From positions 186,001 to 250,000 of the forward strand of contig NZ_AUQY01000005.1 in the NCBI RefSeq assembly GCF_000468535.1: DNA of 64,000 nucleotides, in the 5' to 3' direction. This stretch comes from Peptoniphilus mikwangii (GTDB taxonomy: Bacteria > Bacillota > Clostridia > Tissierellales > Peptoniphilaceae). The translations under genes were made by a program, and so were the position numbers. Below, in pieces: positions 1-8,698 of the stretch (positions are counted from its first letter, which is position 1; each line of letters begins with the position of its first letter). The notes under the pieces were generated by a model. The model had not been told where the DNA came from. It saw nothing but the letters and a program-made list of their open reading frames with translations, and did not search any database.

Positions 1-177
1 TGAAAATACGTTAGATAAATATAATAAAAATCCTTCACCGTCAAGCATAGGTGTTATTAATGCATTGTTTACATGATCAATCAGCATTGATACAAACGCT
101 AAATATTTTAGTTGTGCTCCGTTAAAGACTTGAAACTTTTTTAATTTTTCTCGCTCAAATCGTTTACTTATTTCCAT
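1..177 (-). CDS. TraX-like membrane protein, N-terminal part (runs off window)
   Basis: An open frame of 59 codons runs from an ATG at 177 to the window edge. The ATG follows an AGGAAGAAAG ribosome site. After a short basic start the protein reads FNGAQLKYLAF, then MLIDHVNNAL, then a hydrophobic stretch. The QLKxxAxxxMLIDH pattern is the hallmark first membrane helix of the TraX family, integral membrane proteins named after the F-pilin acetylase and common as chromosomal copies in Firmicutes. The real role in such bacteria is not known. Only the first helix is in the window. The frame overlaps the end of a broken HTH reading frame by 14 bp. The family call rests on one motif. Confidence 0.6.
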   Translation of the reverse strand, partial: MEISKRFEREKLKKFQVFNGAQLKYLAFVSMLIDHVNNALITPMLDGEGFLLYLSNVFS

Positions 178-271
178 TCTTTCTTCCTATAAATAGATGT
201 ACCGTTCTTTTTGTTACACCTACCTGATTTGCAAGTTCAGTTGATATAATACCCGAATTTCTATCAAAAGT
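164..271 (-). pseudogene. Remnant of a helix-turn-helix regulator
   Basis: A 35-codon frame with no start codon encodes TELANQVGVTKRTVHLFIGR, a typical DNA-binding helix-turn-helix. It is preceded in frame by a TAA at 272-274. A neighbouring frame just upstream continues with NKTLESYKLLIEIR, so the likely cause is a frameshift near 260-270. The rest of a regulator is not seen. It ends inside the start of the TraX-like gene. I read it as debris of a small regulator; a very short intact regulator is excluded by the lack of a start codon. Confidence 0.4.
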
Positions 272-480
272 TTATAACTTTCTAAGGTTTTATTATATCC
301 TCAAATATTTCTATACAGGTATAATTTCATTAAAATCAAACTGATAAATATTTGTTTTCATTATAATGTCTATTAAACTATTGTACAATTGTAAATTTTA
401 GCGAACAAATTCAAATTGGGCATTTTTCAAATAACCGTTCCCACATTATCAATGTGTTTTCGCAAAGCAATTTTAAGCAC

Positions 481-546
481 AAAAATAAGGCTTACTCCCG
501 GCTATCCATATATTTTAATGACAACCGCAATAAGCCTTTATTTTCA
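481..546. repeat. Imperfect inverted repeat in an otherwise empty 300-662 stretch
   Basis: AAATAAGGCTTA (483-494) is mirrored by TAAGCCTTTATTTT (531-544) with one extra base and a loop of about 36 nt. The right arm ends in a T-run, so on the plus strand it could act as a weak terminator. Apart from this I see no gene between about 272 and 662: short AT-rich frames only. Confidence 0.35.
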
Positions 547-662
547 ATAATTTATTTATTTGATCAGCAAAATACTTGATAATATATAATTATTTCAGCT
601 TCCGTAAACTTGATATTTCATAAAAATACTAAAAACCATATTGTTTATATACCTTCACCAAA

Positions 663-2483
663 TTAAATAAACATTTTGTCATTCCATACTAGTTTTACCA
701 AATCGATAAGTACAGAAATACGCTCGGAAATTTCTGCTTTTCCAAATTTAGGATATGGTTTGAATCCCAGTTTATTGTCTGCAATAAACTTTGTGAATCT
801 AGGATTATTATGGTATGCCAAATCTCCAAGAGATTCTGTATAAATATTACCTTCGTTTGAACAATATTTTTTCAGCTTGTATTCATACTTTACATCATTT
901 AAGCTAGCATTAATACTCTTGTGTAAAAGCAATAAAGCACCGATATTATTTCTCCAACGTTTGAAATCTTCATTGTCAGTATACTCACTAGCGAACCAAT
1001 CATAATGATCTGCAATTATATGTTCAATCTCAAAAGGATTCTTTGTTTGTGTGTTCATGTAATTACAATAGTTTGATGCAACACCAGTCTGTTCCTCAAT
1101 ATAGCTAGTTACACGAGCAAGTATATTTTTAATGTACTTCTTTGTGAAACTATTAAGTCTTAAATCTGTAAAAGTAGCACTAGGATCAAATTCAAGATTT
1201 ATATATTGCTGTTCAAACTTTTGCTTGAGTGTAGGAATATCTGTTCTACGAATATCTTTAGTAACGTTGAATACAAAGTTCTTAATCGTATTGTAATCTA
1301 CAGAACGATAATTAGTTACTCTGGATACAATCAGTATATCTATGAATCTTGCTACCAGATTCATCTTTTTAATAATAGTTGACCAATCATCTTCATAGCT
1401 TACTGGAGCTAATAATAACTGAGACTGAAGCGTAAAGTTTATCTGTGCATTATAGTAAATGTACTTCGTTTCTTCATCAAACACCATTTCTGCTTTACGG
1501 ATGAACTCATACACTTCTGCAAATTTTGCAAACTTTTTAATAAACAATTCAAAATCCGTCGGAGCTATTAATCCAAGCTTTTCTTTTTCATCACGCACCC
1601 ATTTATGAAAGGAACCACCTATAAGGTCGAAGTCCTTATTGACAGCACCTGCCTTAGTTTCACGAATTGTATCTGCAAAATGAGCTCTAAGCCAAGCCTT
1701 AATAAATGCTTCATCACCTTTATCATCATACTTCTTTAATGAAAGCACTTTTTCCTTCCAAAGGAAATTCATCTTCTCTCGCTCTGTATCAGATTTAATC
1801 TCAGAAAGGATGTATCCCTTAAGCATTTCTGTTGAAGTAAGGCTTAATCCACGGTCATTCATTGTTACAAAAACTTTATGGGCATCCTGCTCTGTGGTGG
1901 CAACAATCTCAATAAAAAAAACTTTTTCTGCTATCCAATCACAGAAATGCAATAGCATATCATCTTTAATTGCATCAGGAAAGATATCTTGAATATCTTG
2001 ATACCTACCATACAAATTGCGTATAGACTCTCCAGCTCCAAACGTGTCAAAATCCATATCATTAAAAATTGCATCCATACAATCTTGACGGTCCTCAACA
2101 TTGATATTGAAAGACTTGGTCCCAAATGACTCTGAAAAAATCATTGTTTCAATCATGTTATAACTCTGACCGATTGACTTCAGACGATTGTTTAAATACA
2201 TCAGAAGTAATGTTAGGGACGATAATCTCTGCTGTCCATCAATAATTGCATTTTCTCTACCAGCTAATACGATAGAACCCATAAAATAAGCCCCATAGTC
2301 AGCTACATCTTGTCTTGTGTCACCAAGCTTATACGAATCCATAAACTCCTGTGTTAAGTCATCTATCAGTTCTTCTATGTGTCTGCGTTGCCACATATAT
2401 TCACGCTGATAGTAATGAATAGAATACTTTGTATTCTGTAATAGCTGTTTTAAGTTCTTAGGTGAACCTTCTATCTTTTTCAT
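663..2483 (-). CDS. DUF262/DUF1524 protein, GmrSD-like putative restriction or defence nuclease
   Basis: This 606-residue protein starts with YYQREYMW and, near residue 83, carries IDGQQRLSSLTLL. These are the two signatures of the DUF262 (ParB-like, GmrS) domain. The C-terminal third has EIEHIIADHY followed by NNIGALLLLHKSIN, the HNH-type motif and following block of DUF1524 (GmrD). Fused single-chain GmrSD proteins are modification-dependent (type IV) restriction enzymes and phage-defence factors, and the length fits that class. The start is an ATG preceded by AGAGGAG, which overlaps the stop of the pseudogene at 2494-3058, so both once formed one operon. There is no methylase nearby. Substrate and activity are inferred from family membership. 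Confidence 0.75.
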   Translation of the reverse strand: MKKIEGSPKNLKQLLQNTKYSIHYYQREYMWQRRHIEELIDDLTQEFMDSYKLGDTRQDVADYGAYFMGSIVLAGRENAIIDGQQRLSSLTLLLMYLNNRLKSIGQSYNMIETMIFSESFGTKSFNINVEDRQDCMDAIFNDMDFDTFGAGESIRNLYGRYQDIQDIFPDAIKDDMLLHFCDWIAEKVFFIEIVATTEQDAHKVFVTMNDRGLSLTSTEMLKGYILSEIKSDTEREKMNFLWKEKVLSLKKYDDKGDEAFIKAWLRAHFADTIRETKAGAVNKDFDLIGGSFHKWVRDEKEKLGLIAPTDFELFIKKFAKFAEVYEFIRKAEMVFDEETKYIYYNAQINFTLQSQLLLAPVSYEDDWSTIIKKMNLVARFIDILIVSRVTNYRSVDYNTIKNFVFNVTKDIRRTDIPTLKQKFEQQYINLEFDPSATFTDLRLNSFTKKYIKNILARVTSYIEEQTGVASNYCNYMNTQTKNPFEIEHIIADHYDWFASEYTDNEDFKRWRNNIGALLLLHKSINASLNDVKYEYKLKKYCSNEGNIYTESLGDLAYHNNPRFTKFIADNKLGFKPYPKFGKAEISERISVLIDLVKLVWNDKMFI

Positions 2484-2493
2484 ATGTACTCCT

Positions 2494-3058
2494 CTAGAAA
2501 TATTCTATTATTTCTTTAACATATTTTTTTAAATCTTTTATATATAAAAATGATTGATCTAAGTGCTGTAGAAAGTGCCAATCTTTGGTTTCTTCTTTTC
2601 TGTATATAATTGTTTCGCCATCTTCACTTCCGAAATAGCTTCTATCTACTTCATATCCATTACTTTCTAAAAAATCCTTTATCATATTATATTTAGTTTC
2701 TCTTTCTTCAATATAAGCTTTAACTTCTTCGTTATCAATTATATAAGCATCTATTTATAAAAATCCTACTATAATTTTATCTTTTGTGACTGATAGATTA
2801 GAAATTTCTTTCCAAACAATTTCAACATTATCTTCAGATTCAAAGATAAATCTAGATAAAGGTACAATATTTTCATTATAGATAATTTCCATATAATCAA
2901 GTATGTTTTTAGGATTAAATTATTCATATTCTAAAATTATCTTCTTTTTCTATAGTATATCCGAGTATTTTAGATACAAATTCTTTTCCTTCTTCCAAAT
3001 AATCAAATGCTACTAAATCTTTTGAATAATTACTTTGATATAATTCCTATATATACAT
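2494..3058 (-). pseudogene. Decayed gene of unknown function upstream of the DUF262 gene
   Basis: A GGAGG site precedes ATG TAT ATA TAG at 3058-3047. After that stop the same frame continues as ELYQSNYSKDLVAFDYLEEG and onward. A one-base frameshift lies near 2940, a TAA at about 2922 and another TAA near 2757. Beyond them the frame is open to the stop at 2494-2496, with the last 63 codons starting at an ATG at 2685. Joined, the pieces give about 187 codons of a soluble, charged protein that I do not recognise. With at least four lesions it is almost surely dead. Its stop codon overlaps the ribosome site of the DUF262 gene, so it was probably that gene's operon partner. Confidence 0.7.
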
Positions 3059-3090
3059 CTATAGTCCTCCCAATCTTAATAAAAAATTCA

Positions 3091-3498
3091 TCAAATCTTA
3101 ACTTTTTCCTTTAATTCTGATAATTTCTTTGATAACAAAATAAGTTCAGGGCTGACTTCAATTAATTCATCATTTACAACCACATAATTCTTTATATTAA
3201 TATTTTCTAAATTCATCATTTCTCTTAATTCATCTTGAATATAATGCATCTGAATACAATGAGGGGATTCATCAACTGTGGCAAAGATAATATTATGTAC
3301 TTTCCCTACTCTAATCATACCACCTATTTTTGTTATAGCCATATTCACATGAGTATTTTCAAGACATAAATTATATATATTTTCAGAAATTTTCTCTAAT
3401 TTTTTGTACCCCTTAGGTTGCATATATTTAAGACAAGTACCAACTATGATAATAGTTTCATCTATATCATATATATTAGTCGTCATTACTTCTTTCAT
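3091..3498 (-). CDS. Hypothetical protein, 135 aa
   Basis: I do not recognise this protein. It is soluble, alternates strands and helices, and has three scattered cysteines (TCLKYM, NLCLEN, HCIQM). The middle reads GGMIRVGKVHNIIFATVDESPHC, in which GxIRVGKxHNI looks like a buried core. The C-terminus is a charged helix (LLSKKLSELKEKVKI). The start ATG lies only 3 bp after the rlmD stop and has a GGAG site inside the end of rlmD, so the two are co-transcribed and probably translationally coupled. No catalytic motif is visible. Confidence 0.6.
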   Translation of the reverse strand: MKEVMTTNIYDIDETIIIVGTCLKYMQPKGYKKLEKISENIYNLCLENTHVNMAITKIGGMIRVGKVHNIIFATVDESPHCIQMHYIQDELREMMNLENINIKNYVVVNDELIEVSPELILLSKKLSELKEKVKI

Positions 3499-3501
3499 AA
3501 A

Positions 3502-4833
3502 TTATCTCCTCTCCAACAATGCAACTGTTTCCACATGATTTGTTCGTGGAAATTGATCAAGTGCTTTTAACTTGATTATTTCATATCCCAATTCTAAAAA
3601 TATTTTTAAATCTCTTACAAATGTTATCGGATTGCACGATATATATAAAAATTTTTCAGGTCTAAATGATATTATCTTATCTATCGCTTTCGGATTTATT
3701 CCCTCTCTCGGTGGGTCAAGTACTATTACATCCGCTTTGTATTCAAGTTCTTTTACCGCCTTAAACACATCATCACATATAAATTTGACGTTATTCAAGT
3801 TATTTATTTCTGCATTCTTTCTTGCCGATTCAACCGCATCTTTGACTATTTCTATTCCAAGTGCCGATTTTGCCTTTCTTCCCAAGATTTGAGTTATTGT
3901 TCCTGTTCCCGAATACAAATCAAGCAAAATTTTATTGTCTAAATCTCCAAGCATATTACTTGCCAATGTATAAAGAACTTTTGCAGATTCAGTATTAGTT
4001 TGAAAAAACGAAAAGCAGCTCACTTTAAATTTAAGCCCTAACAATTCTTCATTAATATAATCTACTCCATAGTGTTGAATTATTTTTTCAGGCACTATTG
4101 CATCTGAAAACGAGTCATTTATCGTATGCATAATGCCAACTACTTTACCCGATAATTCTAATTTTAAAAGTTCTTCAAAATATTCATCAAAGTTAAAATC
4201 ACTACTTGCGGTTACGAGGTTTACCAATACTTCCCCGATTGATGAGCGCCTTATAAGAAGATGTCTCAGTGTTCCTGTGTGTCTCATTCGATTATAAGGC
4301 TTTAATTTATCCATAAAATATTCTAATGTAAATTTTCTTATAATATTAAAGTCTTCATTTACAATGTTGCACTCATCCGTATTCACAACTTCATAAAATC
4401 TATTTTTCTTATGAAGTCCAAGGCTCAAAGGTCCGTCTTTATATTCATCTGAAAATGTATATTCCATTTTATTTCTGTATGCCTTATGTACAGGTGAACT
4501 TATAAATTCCAGTTTTTCAAATTCAATGTCATTTTCTTTAAAAAGCTTTGTTATTAAATTTTTTTTGTATTCAAGTTCACATTCATAACTCATTGTTTGA
4601 TATGTGCATCCTCCGCAAACTTCGCTGTGAGGACAGTTGTTTTCATTTTCAAGTTCGGAGATATTAAGTATATTTAACAGCTTACCTTTAGTCCTTCTTG
4701 TAAGCTTTACTTCAACTTCCTGCCCCAATATCGCCCCTTTAAATGAAACTCTATTTTCTCCGTTTAAAATTTCACACCTATTTGGAAAGTCAACATTAAT
4801 TACTTTCCCACTTATAATTTTACTCTTTGCCAT
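3502..4833 (-). CDS. rlmD: 23S rRNA (uracil-5-)-methyltransferase, RlmD/RumA family
   Basis: The 443-residue protein has an N-terminal TRAM RNA-binding domain. A [4Fe-4S] cysteine set follows (CPHSEVCGGC, with a fourth Cys near residue 150). A class I SAM fold comes next, with DLYSGTGTITQILG, then VIVLDPPREG (motif IV) and YISCNPITF, whose cysteine is the catalytic nucleophile. This is the RlmD/RlmCD type that makes m5U in 23S rRNA; the exact uridine cannot be told from sequence. It is the promoter-proximal gene of a two-gene unit divergent from the deacetylase at 4929. A minus-strand TATAAT lies at 4863-4868 in the gap. Confidence 0.88.
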   Translation of the reverse strand: MAKSKIISGKVINVDFPNRCEILNGENRVSFKGAILGQEVEVKLTRRTKGKLLNILNISELENENNCPHSEVCGGCTYQTMSYECELEYKKNLITKLFKENDIEFEKLEFISSPVHKAYRNKMEYTFSDEYKDGPLSLGLHKKNRFYEVVNTDECNIVNEDFNIIRKFTLEYFMDKLKPYNRMRHTGTLRHLLIRRSSIGEVLVNLVTASSDFNFDEYFEELLKLELSGKVVGIMHTINDSFSDAIVPEKIIQHYGVDYINEELLGLKFKVSCFSFFQTNTESAKVLYTLASNMLGDLDNKILLDLYSGTGTITQILGRKAKSALGIEIVKDAVESARKNAEINNLNNVKFICDDVFKAVKELEYKADVIVLDPPREGINPKAIDKIISFRPEKFLYISCNPITFVRDLKIFLELGYEIIKLKALDQFPRTNHVETVALLERR

Positions 4834-4928
4834 ATTCTCTCCTACTATTATAAATCAGGTAATATTATATCATAAAAGATATGTTTTAACTTTGGAAATT
4901 ATGTGCTAAAATTTACATAGAGGTGCTT

Positions 4929-5756
4929 ATGAAAAACAAGATTAAAATTTTAGGATTTATTTTATTAGTATTAATAGTTGGATTAAAGGTGTTTTTTAAA
5001 GATATTATAACTGTCGGAAAAGGTAGTATTCCTGTAATAACATACCACAGTATAAGTGATGTCAATCCTCAAAACAACGAATATATATTGGAAACAAAAA
5101 AATTTGAAGAAATGATAGAAGGGCTTTCAAAAAACGGATTTACATTTTTATCATTGGTTGATTTGGAGAATATAATAAACGGAAATGAAGCTCTTCCGAA
5201 AAACCCTATTCTCGTAGCCTTTGATGATGGATATGAAGATAATTATACAACAGCTTTTCCGATACTTAAAAAATATAATGCAAAGGCTGCAATTTTTATA
5301 ATAGGGTCTTATGTAGAAAAAGACGGTTTTTTAACATGGGATCAAATTCAAGAAATGGCAGAGTCGGGATATATAAGTTTTGGAAATCACTCCTATAATT
5401 TACATGATCAGTTCCTTGACGGTCCAAATAAAGGTAAAACTTGGATGAGTGCAAAGCTTGAGAATGAAACCGATGAAGAGTATTATGAAAAAATTAAAAA
5501 TGATTTGATTTGGAATAATGCTCTAATTTATCAGCGCTCTTCGGTTTTCCCTACAGCAATAGCATATCCCGGTGCAATGGTAAATGACGCCATATTAAAT
5601 GCTACAAAAGATGCAGGTATTACAATAGGATTTATCGGCGGAAATAAAACGGCATCAAAGCTTAAAAATTTAGATCCGTATAAAATTCATAGATTTCACA
5701 TAAAAAAATCTACTGACATTCAAAATATGATACGATTTTTAAAAAGCAATAATTAA
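4929..5756 (+). CDS. Membrane-anchored polysaccharide deacetylase (CE4 family)
   Basis: A short basic start and a hydrophobic helix (residues about 5-20) form a signal anchor, so the enzyme should face the outside. The NodB-type domain follows: VITYHSI, LVAFDDGYEDNY (motif 1, metal-binding Asp) and FGNHSYNLHD (motif 2, HxxxH variant). IAYPG takes the place of the usual RxPxG motif 3, so it is more divergent than the second deacetylase at 13784. Likely substrates are N-acetylated sugars of peptidoglycan or secondary wall polymers. I chose the ATG at 4929 because AGAGGTG sits just before it; a GTG two codons earlier lies within that site. A hairpin at 5802-5812 ends the unit. Confidence 0.8.
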   Translation: MKNKIKILGFILLVLIVGLKVFFKDIITVGKGSIPVITYHSISDVNPQNNEYILETKKFEEMIEGLSKNGFTFLSLVDLENIINGNEALPKNPILVAFDDGYEDNYTTAFPILKKYNAKAAIFIIGSYVEKDGFLTWDQIQEMAESGYISFGNHSYNLHDQFLDGPNKGKTWMSAKLENETDEEYYEKIKNDLIWNNALIYQRSSVFPTAIAYPGAMVNDAILNATKDAGITIGFIGGNKTASKLKNLDPYKIHRFHIKKSTDIQNMIRFLKSNN

Positions 5757-5799
5757 AAATGATGTAATAAACTACTTTTTATATGACATTTTTAGTTTC

Positions 5800-5822
5800 T
5801 GCCCGTATCGGGTCGTTTTTGT
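5800..5822 (+). terminator. Rho-independent terminator after the deacetylase
   Basis: CCCG-TAT-CGGG forms a small GC-rich hairpin followed by TCGTTTTTG, 45 bp after the stop codon. Confidence 0.5.
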
Positions 5823-5854
5823 TTATTTTATAAATTCAGATGAATATGACCATT

Positions 5855-5891
5855 AAAAAAGGTACTTACTTTTAAAGCAAGTACCTTTTTA
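5855..5891. terminator. Bidirectional terminator between deacetylase and glutaredoxin
   Basis: AAGGTACTT (5859-5867) pairs with AAGTACCTT (5879-5887), with an A-run on the left and a T-run on the right. It can therefore end transcription from both sides; it lies directly after the glutaredoxin stop. Confidence 0.75.
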
Positions 5892-6122
5892 TTATTTACT
5901 CAATAATGATTCTAATTTTGCTTTATCAAAACCGACAATTTCTTCAGCTCCGATACAAATTACAGGAACTCCTGTGTATCCTTTAGCCATAAGTTCAGTT
6001 CTTGCTTCCTTGTCAGTTTGAACATTTTTTTCCTCGAACGGAATTTCTTTTTCTCTCAAATAGTCCTTAGCCATTGTACAATATGGACATGTATTTGATG
6101 TATAAACTACTACTTTTTCCAT
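5892..6122 (-). CDS. Glutaredoxin-family thiol oxidoreductase (NrdH/Grx-like)
   Basis: A 76-residue single thioredoxin fold with the redox motif CPYC near residue 12 (SNTCPYCTMAK), the cis-proline segment TGVPV, and IVGFDKAKLESLL at the end. The length and the GFD ending fit bacterial glutaredoxin/NrdH-like proteins that reduce protein disulfides in the cytosol. The donor is probably thioredoxin reductase, since clostridia usually lack glutathione. It lies 51 bp after the ArsR-family gene and may be the last gene of the metG-tatD-rnmV-rsmA-arsR unit. The ribosome site is AAGGAGG. Confidence 0.85.
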   Translation of the reverse strand: MEKVVVYTSNTCPYCTMAKDYLREKEIPFEEKNVQTDKEARTELMAKGYTGVPVICIGAEEIVGFDKAKLESLLSK

Positions 6123-6173
6123 TTTCCATTCCTCCTTAAATCTTATTATACCCTCTTATATTTTATTTAATCA

Positions 6174-6530
6174 TTATCTTCTTGTTTTATGTTCCGCATG
6201 TTCATATCCGTCATTAAAAAGGCTCAGTACATGCTCATCATCTAATGAATATATAGCTTTTCTTGCAATTCTCTTTACTCTTATGAGTTCTTGGCTTCTT
6301 AAAATTGCAAGTTGATGAGAAATTGATGATTGACTCATTTCTAAAAGTTCAGATATATCTGTTACACACAGCGGTCTTTTTGAAAGTGCATATATTATTT
6401 TAAGTCTTGTCGGATCTCCAAGCGCTTTAAAAATTGAAGATAACGAATCTAAAAGTCTTTCATCATTTTTAAATTTCGTTATATCTTCTAACAGTTTTTT
6501 TCTCTCATCACTTTTTAATTCATATTCCAT
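6174..6530 (-). CDS. ArsR/SmtB-family metal-sensing repressor, alpha-5 zinc-site type
   Basis: This 118-residue winged-helix protein contains LGDPTRLKIIYAL, the recognition helix SQSSISHQLAILR and the wing after it. Near the C-terminus D98, H100, H111 and H114 follow the spacing D-x-H-x10-H-x2-H. That is the alpha-5 metal site known from CzrA/SmtB-type zinc or cobalt sensors. The alpha-3 cysteine motif of CadC/ArsR is reduced to one Cys (C55 in LCVTD), so arsenic or cadmium sensing is unlikely. It shares one base with the end of rsmA (TAATG), so it is expressed with it. No metal pump lies next to it, so its target is elsewhere or unknown. Confidence 0.85.
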   Translation of the reverse strand: MEYELKSDERKKLLEDITKFKNDERLLDSLSSIFKALGDPTRLKIIYALSKRPLCVTDISELLEMSQSSISHQLAILRSQELIRVKRIARKAIYSLDDEHVLSLFNDGYEHAEHKTRR

Positions 6531-7396
6531 TATTCTCCTCCTATATTTATACTAGGAAGATTTATCGACAATACAATAAATTCTTCCGAGCTGAGAGTTT
6601 CCGCTCTTCTTTTTTCATCTATGTTTGAAATTGAAAGAGCTTTTAATATTTCATTTTTATCTATATTAAACCCATAGCTTGAAAGTGCATTTATAAGAGT
6701 TTTTCTTCGCTTTGAAAAAGCTGCCCTGACAACTTTAAAAAGCTTATCTCTATCTATATCGGGTAAATCTTTTTTTATTTTTAAATTGACTACTGCAGAA
6801 TCTACATTAGGTTTTGGCATAAATACATTTTTGGGAACTGTAAATTCATATTTAACATCAGAATAAAACTGTATAAATACCGAAAGTGAACCGTAGTCTT
6901 TTGTAGAAGGACTTGCCGAAAATCTATTTGCAACTTCTTTTTGAATCATTACAGTTATTGATTCTATATTCAAATCTTCTTCTATCAGTTTTGAAATAAT
7001 CGGTGTTGTGACATAATATGGAAGATTTGCAACTACCTTAAAAGTTTCACCGCCAAATTCTTGTTCTGTAAGTTTTTTAAGATCTGTCTTTAAAACGTCA
7101 TTAAATATAATTTTTACATTTTCATAAGGCAATGATTCCTTTAAAAGTTCTTTTAAATGGTTATCTATTTCTATTGATACTACTTTTTTTGCCCTAAGAC
7201 ACAACTCTTCTGTAAGAGTCCCAACTCCCGGACCAATTTCAAGCACATTATCATTACTTGAGATTTCAGCACTATCTATAATTTTTCTAACTATATTTCC
7301 ATCTATTAAAAAATTTTGACCTAAAGACTTAGAAAATCTAAATCCATATTTATTTAAAAGTTCTATAAGTCTTGCAGGTTTATATAGTCTTTCCAT
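6530..7396 (-). CDS. rsmA: 16S rRNA dimethyladenosine transferase KsgA/RsmA
   Basis: The enzyme dimethylates two adjacent adenines in the 3' end hairpin of 16S rRNA during small-subunit assembly. The 288 residues show the N-terminal KSLGQNFLID, the SAM site VLEIGPGVGTLTE, the catalytic VVANLPYYVTTPI (NxPY motif) and the C-terminal AAFSKRRKTLINAL. All are in family order at the usual length. Its ATG lies inside the 3' end of rnmV (17 bp overlap), and its stop shares a base with the arsR start, so translation is coupled along the operon. RnmV-RsmA adjacency is a conserved Firmicute arrangement. Confidence 0.95.
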   Translation of the reverse strand: MERLYKPARLIELLNKYGFRFSKSLGQNFLIDGNIVRKIIDSAEISSNDNVLEIGPGVGTLTEELCLRAKKVVSIEIDNHLKELLKESLPYENVKIIFNDVLKTDLKKLTEQEFGGETFKVVANLPYYVTTPIISKLIEEDLNIESITVMIQKEVANRFSASPSTKDYGSLSVFIQFYSDVKYEFTVPKNVFMPKPNVDSAVVNLKIKKDLPDIDRDKLFKVVRAAFSKRRKTLINALSSYGFNIDKNEILKALSISNIDEKRRAETLSSEEFIVLSINLPSINIGGE

Positions 7397-7928
7397 TTTC
7401 CACCACTTTCACTGCATTTTCAAATTCTTCTCTCGTAATTTTAAATCTGTTTAAACGACTTAAAAATTGTTTTGAATTTCCGTGTCCTATTTTTAAAATT
7501 TCACTAACTTTTTCTCTTTTTTCACTTGCTCCGATACTGCCCGAAAGACCGTGCATAATCAAATCTCTTTCATTAAACATAATGATTGAATCTTCATATT
7601 CAGGTTTTGCATTTTCAATTGCAATCTTTATATCATAAGCGCTGGCATTTTCAACGCCTATATTATCCTTTTTCTTTGCCTTGCCCTGTGGTAAGAAAGC
7701 ATGCTTTGCACCTTTTAAGTGTTTAGATAAATCCGCTCTTATCTTTTTACCCATATAATCGGGATCTGTAAAAATTATTATTCCTCTTCTTTTATTTATC
7801 TCCTGAAGAGTTTTTATAAGTTTCATTCCATATCCGAATCCGTGAGTTGAAATAATTTCAGCATCTACCGCAGACTTAACCGCAGTAATATCATCTTTTC
7901 CCTCTACAACTATCACTTCTTTAATCAT
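7380..7928 (-). CDS. rnmV: Ribonuclease M5 (TOPRIM domain)
   Basis: RNase M5 finishes the 5' and 3' ends of 5S rRNA together with protein L18. The protein starts MIKEVIVVEGKDD, where EGKDD is the TOPRIM glutamate motif. It continues with IIIFTDPDYMGKKIR (the DxD of TOPRIM) and the family-typical FLPQGKA, VGVENA-like (IGVENA) and HGLSG blocks. I chose the ATG at 7928, preceded by AGAGG. It gives a 182-residue protein, the usual length; the longer frame from 7952 has no ribosome site. The ATG overlaps the tatD stop by 8 bp. Confidence 0.93.
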   Translation of the reverse strand: MIKEVIVVEGKDDITAVKSAVDAEIISTHGFGYGMKLIKTLQEINKRRGIIIFTDPDYMGKKIRADLSKHLKGAKHAFLPQGKAKKKDNIGVENASAYDIKIAIENAKPEYEDSIIMFNERDLIMHGLSGSIGASEKREKVSEILKIGHGNSKQFLSRLNRFKITREEFENAVKVVENGKTI

Positions 7929-8688
7929 TATAGAACCTCTTTGTATTTGCATCTGTAATCTCTACGAGTTCAGACACCTTAATACCGCGAATATTTGCTA
8001 TTTCCTTTGCAACATATTTAATATACATAGGCTCATTTCTCTTGCCTCTCATGGGAACGGGAGCCATATACGGACTATCCGTTTCAAGAAGAAGTCTATC
8101 AATCGGAATTTCCAATGCAACTTCTTTAGGATGCCTTGCATTCTTAAATGTCACTGCTCCTCCAAGTGCTATATAACATCCCAGCTTAATATATTCTCTC
8201 ATCATTTCAACACTCTGCGAAAAACAATGAATTAAAAATACAAGTTCAGGATATTTTTCTTTTGACTCTTTTATTATGTCGAATGTTTCCTGCACAGCTT
8301 CTCTTGAGTGAATTACTATGGGCAAGTTTAATTTGTGAGCAAGCTCTATTTGTCTTTTAAATACTTCCACTTGAATGTCTCGAGGAGAGTTGTCGTAGTA
8401 ATAATCGAGCCCTATTTCTCCAATAGCTCTTACCTTTTCATTTTTTGCCAGTTCAATCAGTTTTTCTTCAACTTCATCGCTATAACTCTTGGCATCATGA
8501 GGATGAACTCCTATTACCGCACGAATATTTTCATACATATTTGCAAGCTCTACCGAGGCTATGGAAGAATTTAAATCTGCACCTATATTATAAACTAAAT
8601 CTATTCCTCTTTCAGGTAGAGAATTTATTACAATATCTCTATCATAATCAAATCTCTCATCATCTAAATGTGCATGTGAATCTATCAC
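7921..8688 (-). CDS. TatD-family metal-dependent DNase
   Basis: A 255-residue TIM-barrel hydrolase. It has the N-terminal metal motif DSHAHLDD, IGEIGLDYY, VIHSREA, FLIHCFSQS and the C-terminal LLLETDSPYM. All TatD metal ligands are therefore present. TatD proteins are Mg-dependent DNases with a suspected role in DNA repair or quality control. I chose the GTG at 8688, since AGGAG lies 7 bp upstream and metG ends just before. This gives the normal family length, while the longer ATG frame would begin inside metG. The order metG-tatD-rnmV-rsmA is widely conserved in Firmicutes. Confidence 0.93.
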   Translation of the reverse strand: MIDSHAHLDDERFDYDRDIVINSLPERGIDLVYNIGADLNSSIASVELANMYENIRAVIGVHPHDAKSYSDEVEEKLIELAKNEKVRAIGEIGLDYYYDNSPRDIQVEVFKRQIELAHKLNLPIVIHSREAVQETFDIIKESKEKYPELVFLIHCFSQSVEMMREYIKLGCYIALGGAVTFKNARHPKEVALEIPIDRLLLETDSPYMAPVPMRGKRNEPMYIKYVAKEIANIRGIKVSELVEITDANTKRFYND

Positions 8689-8698
8689 ATTATCACTC

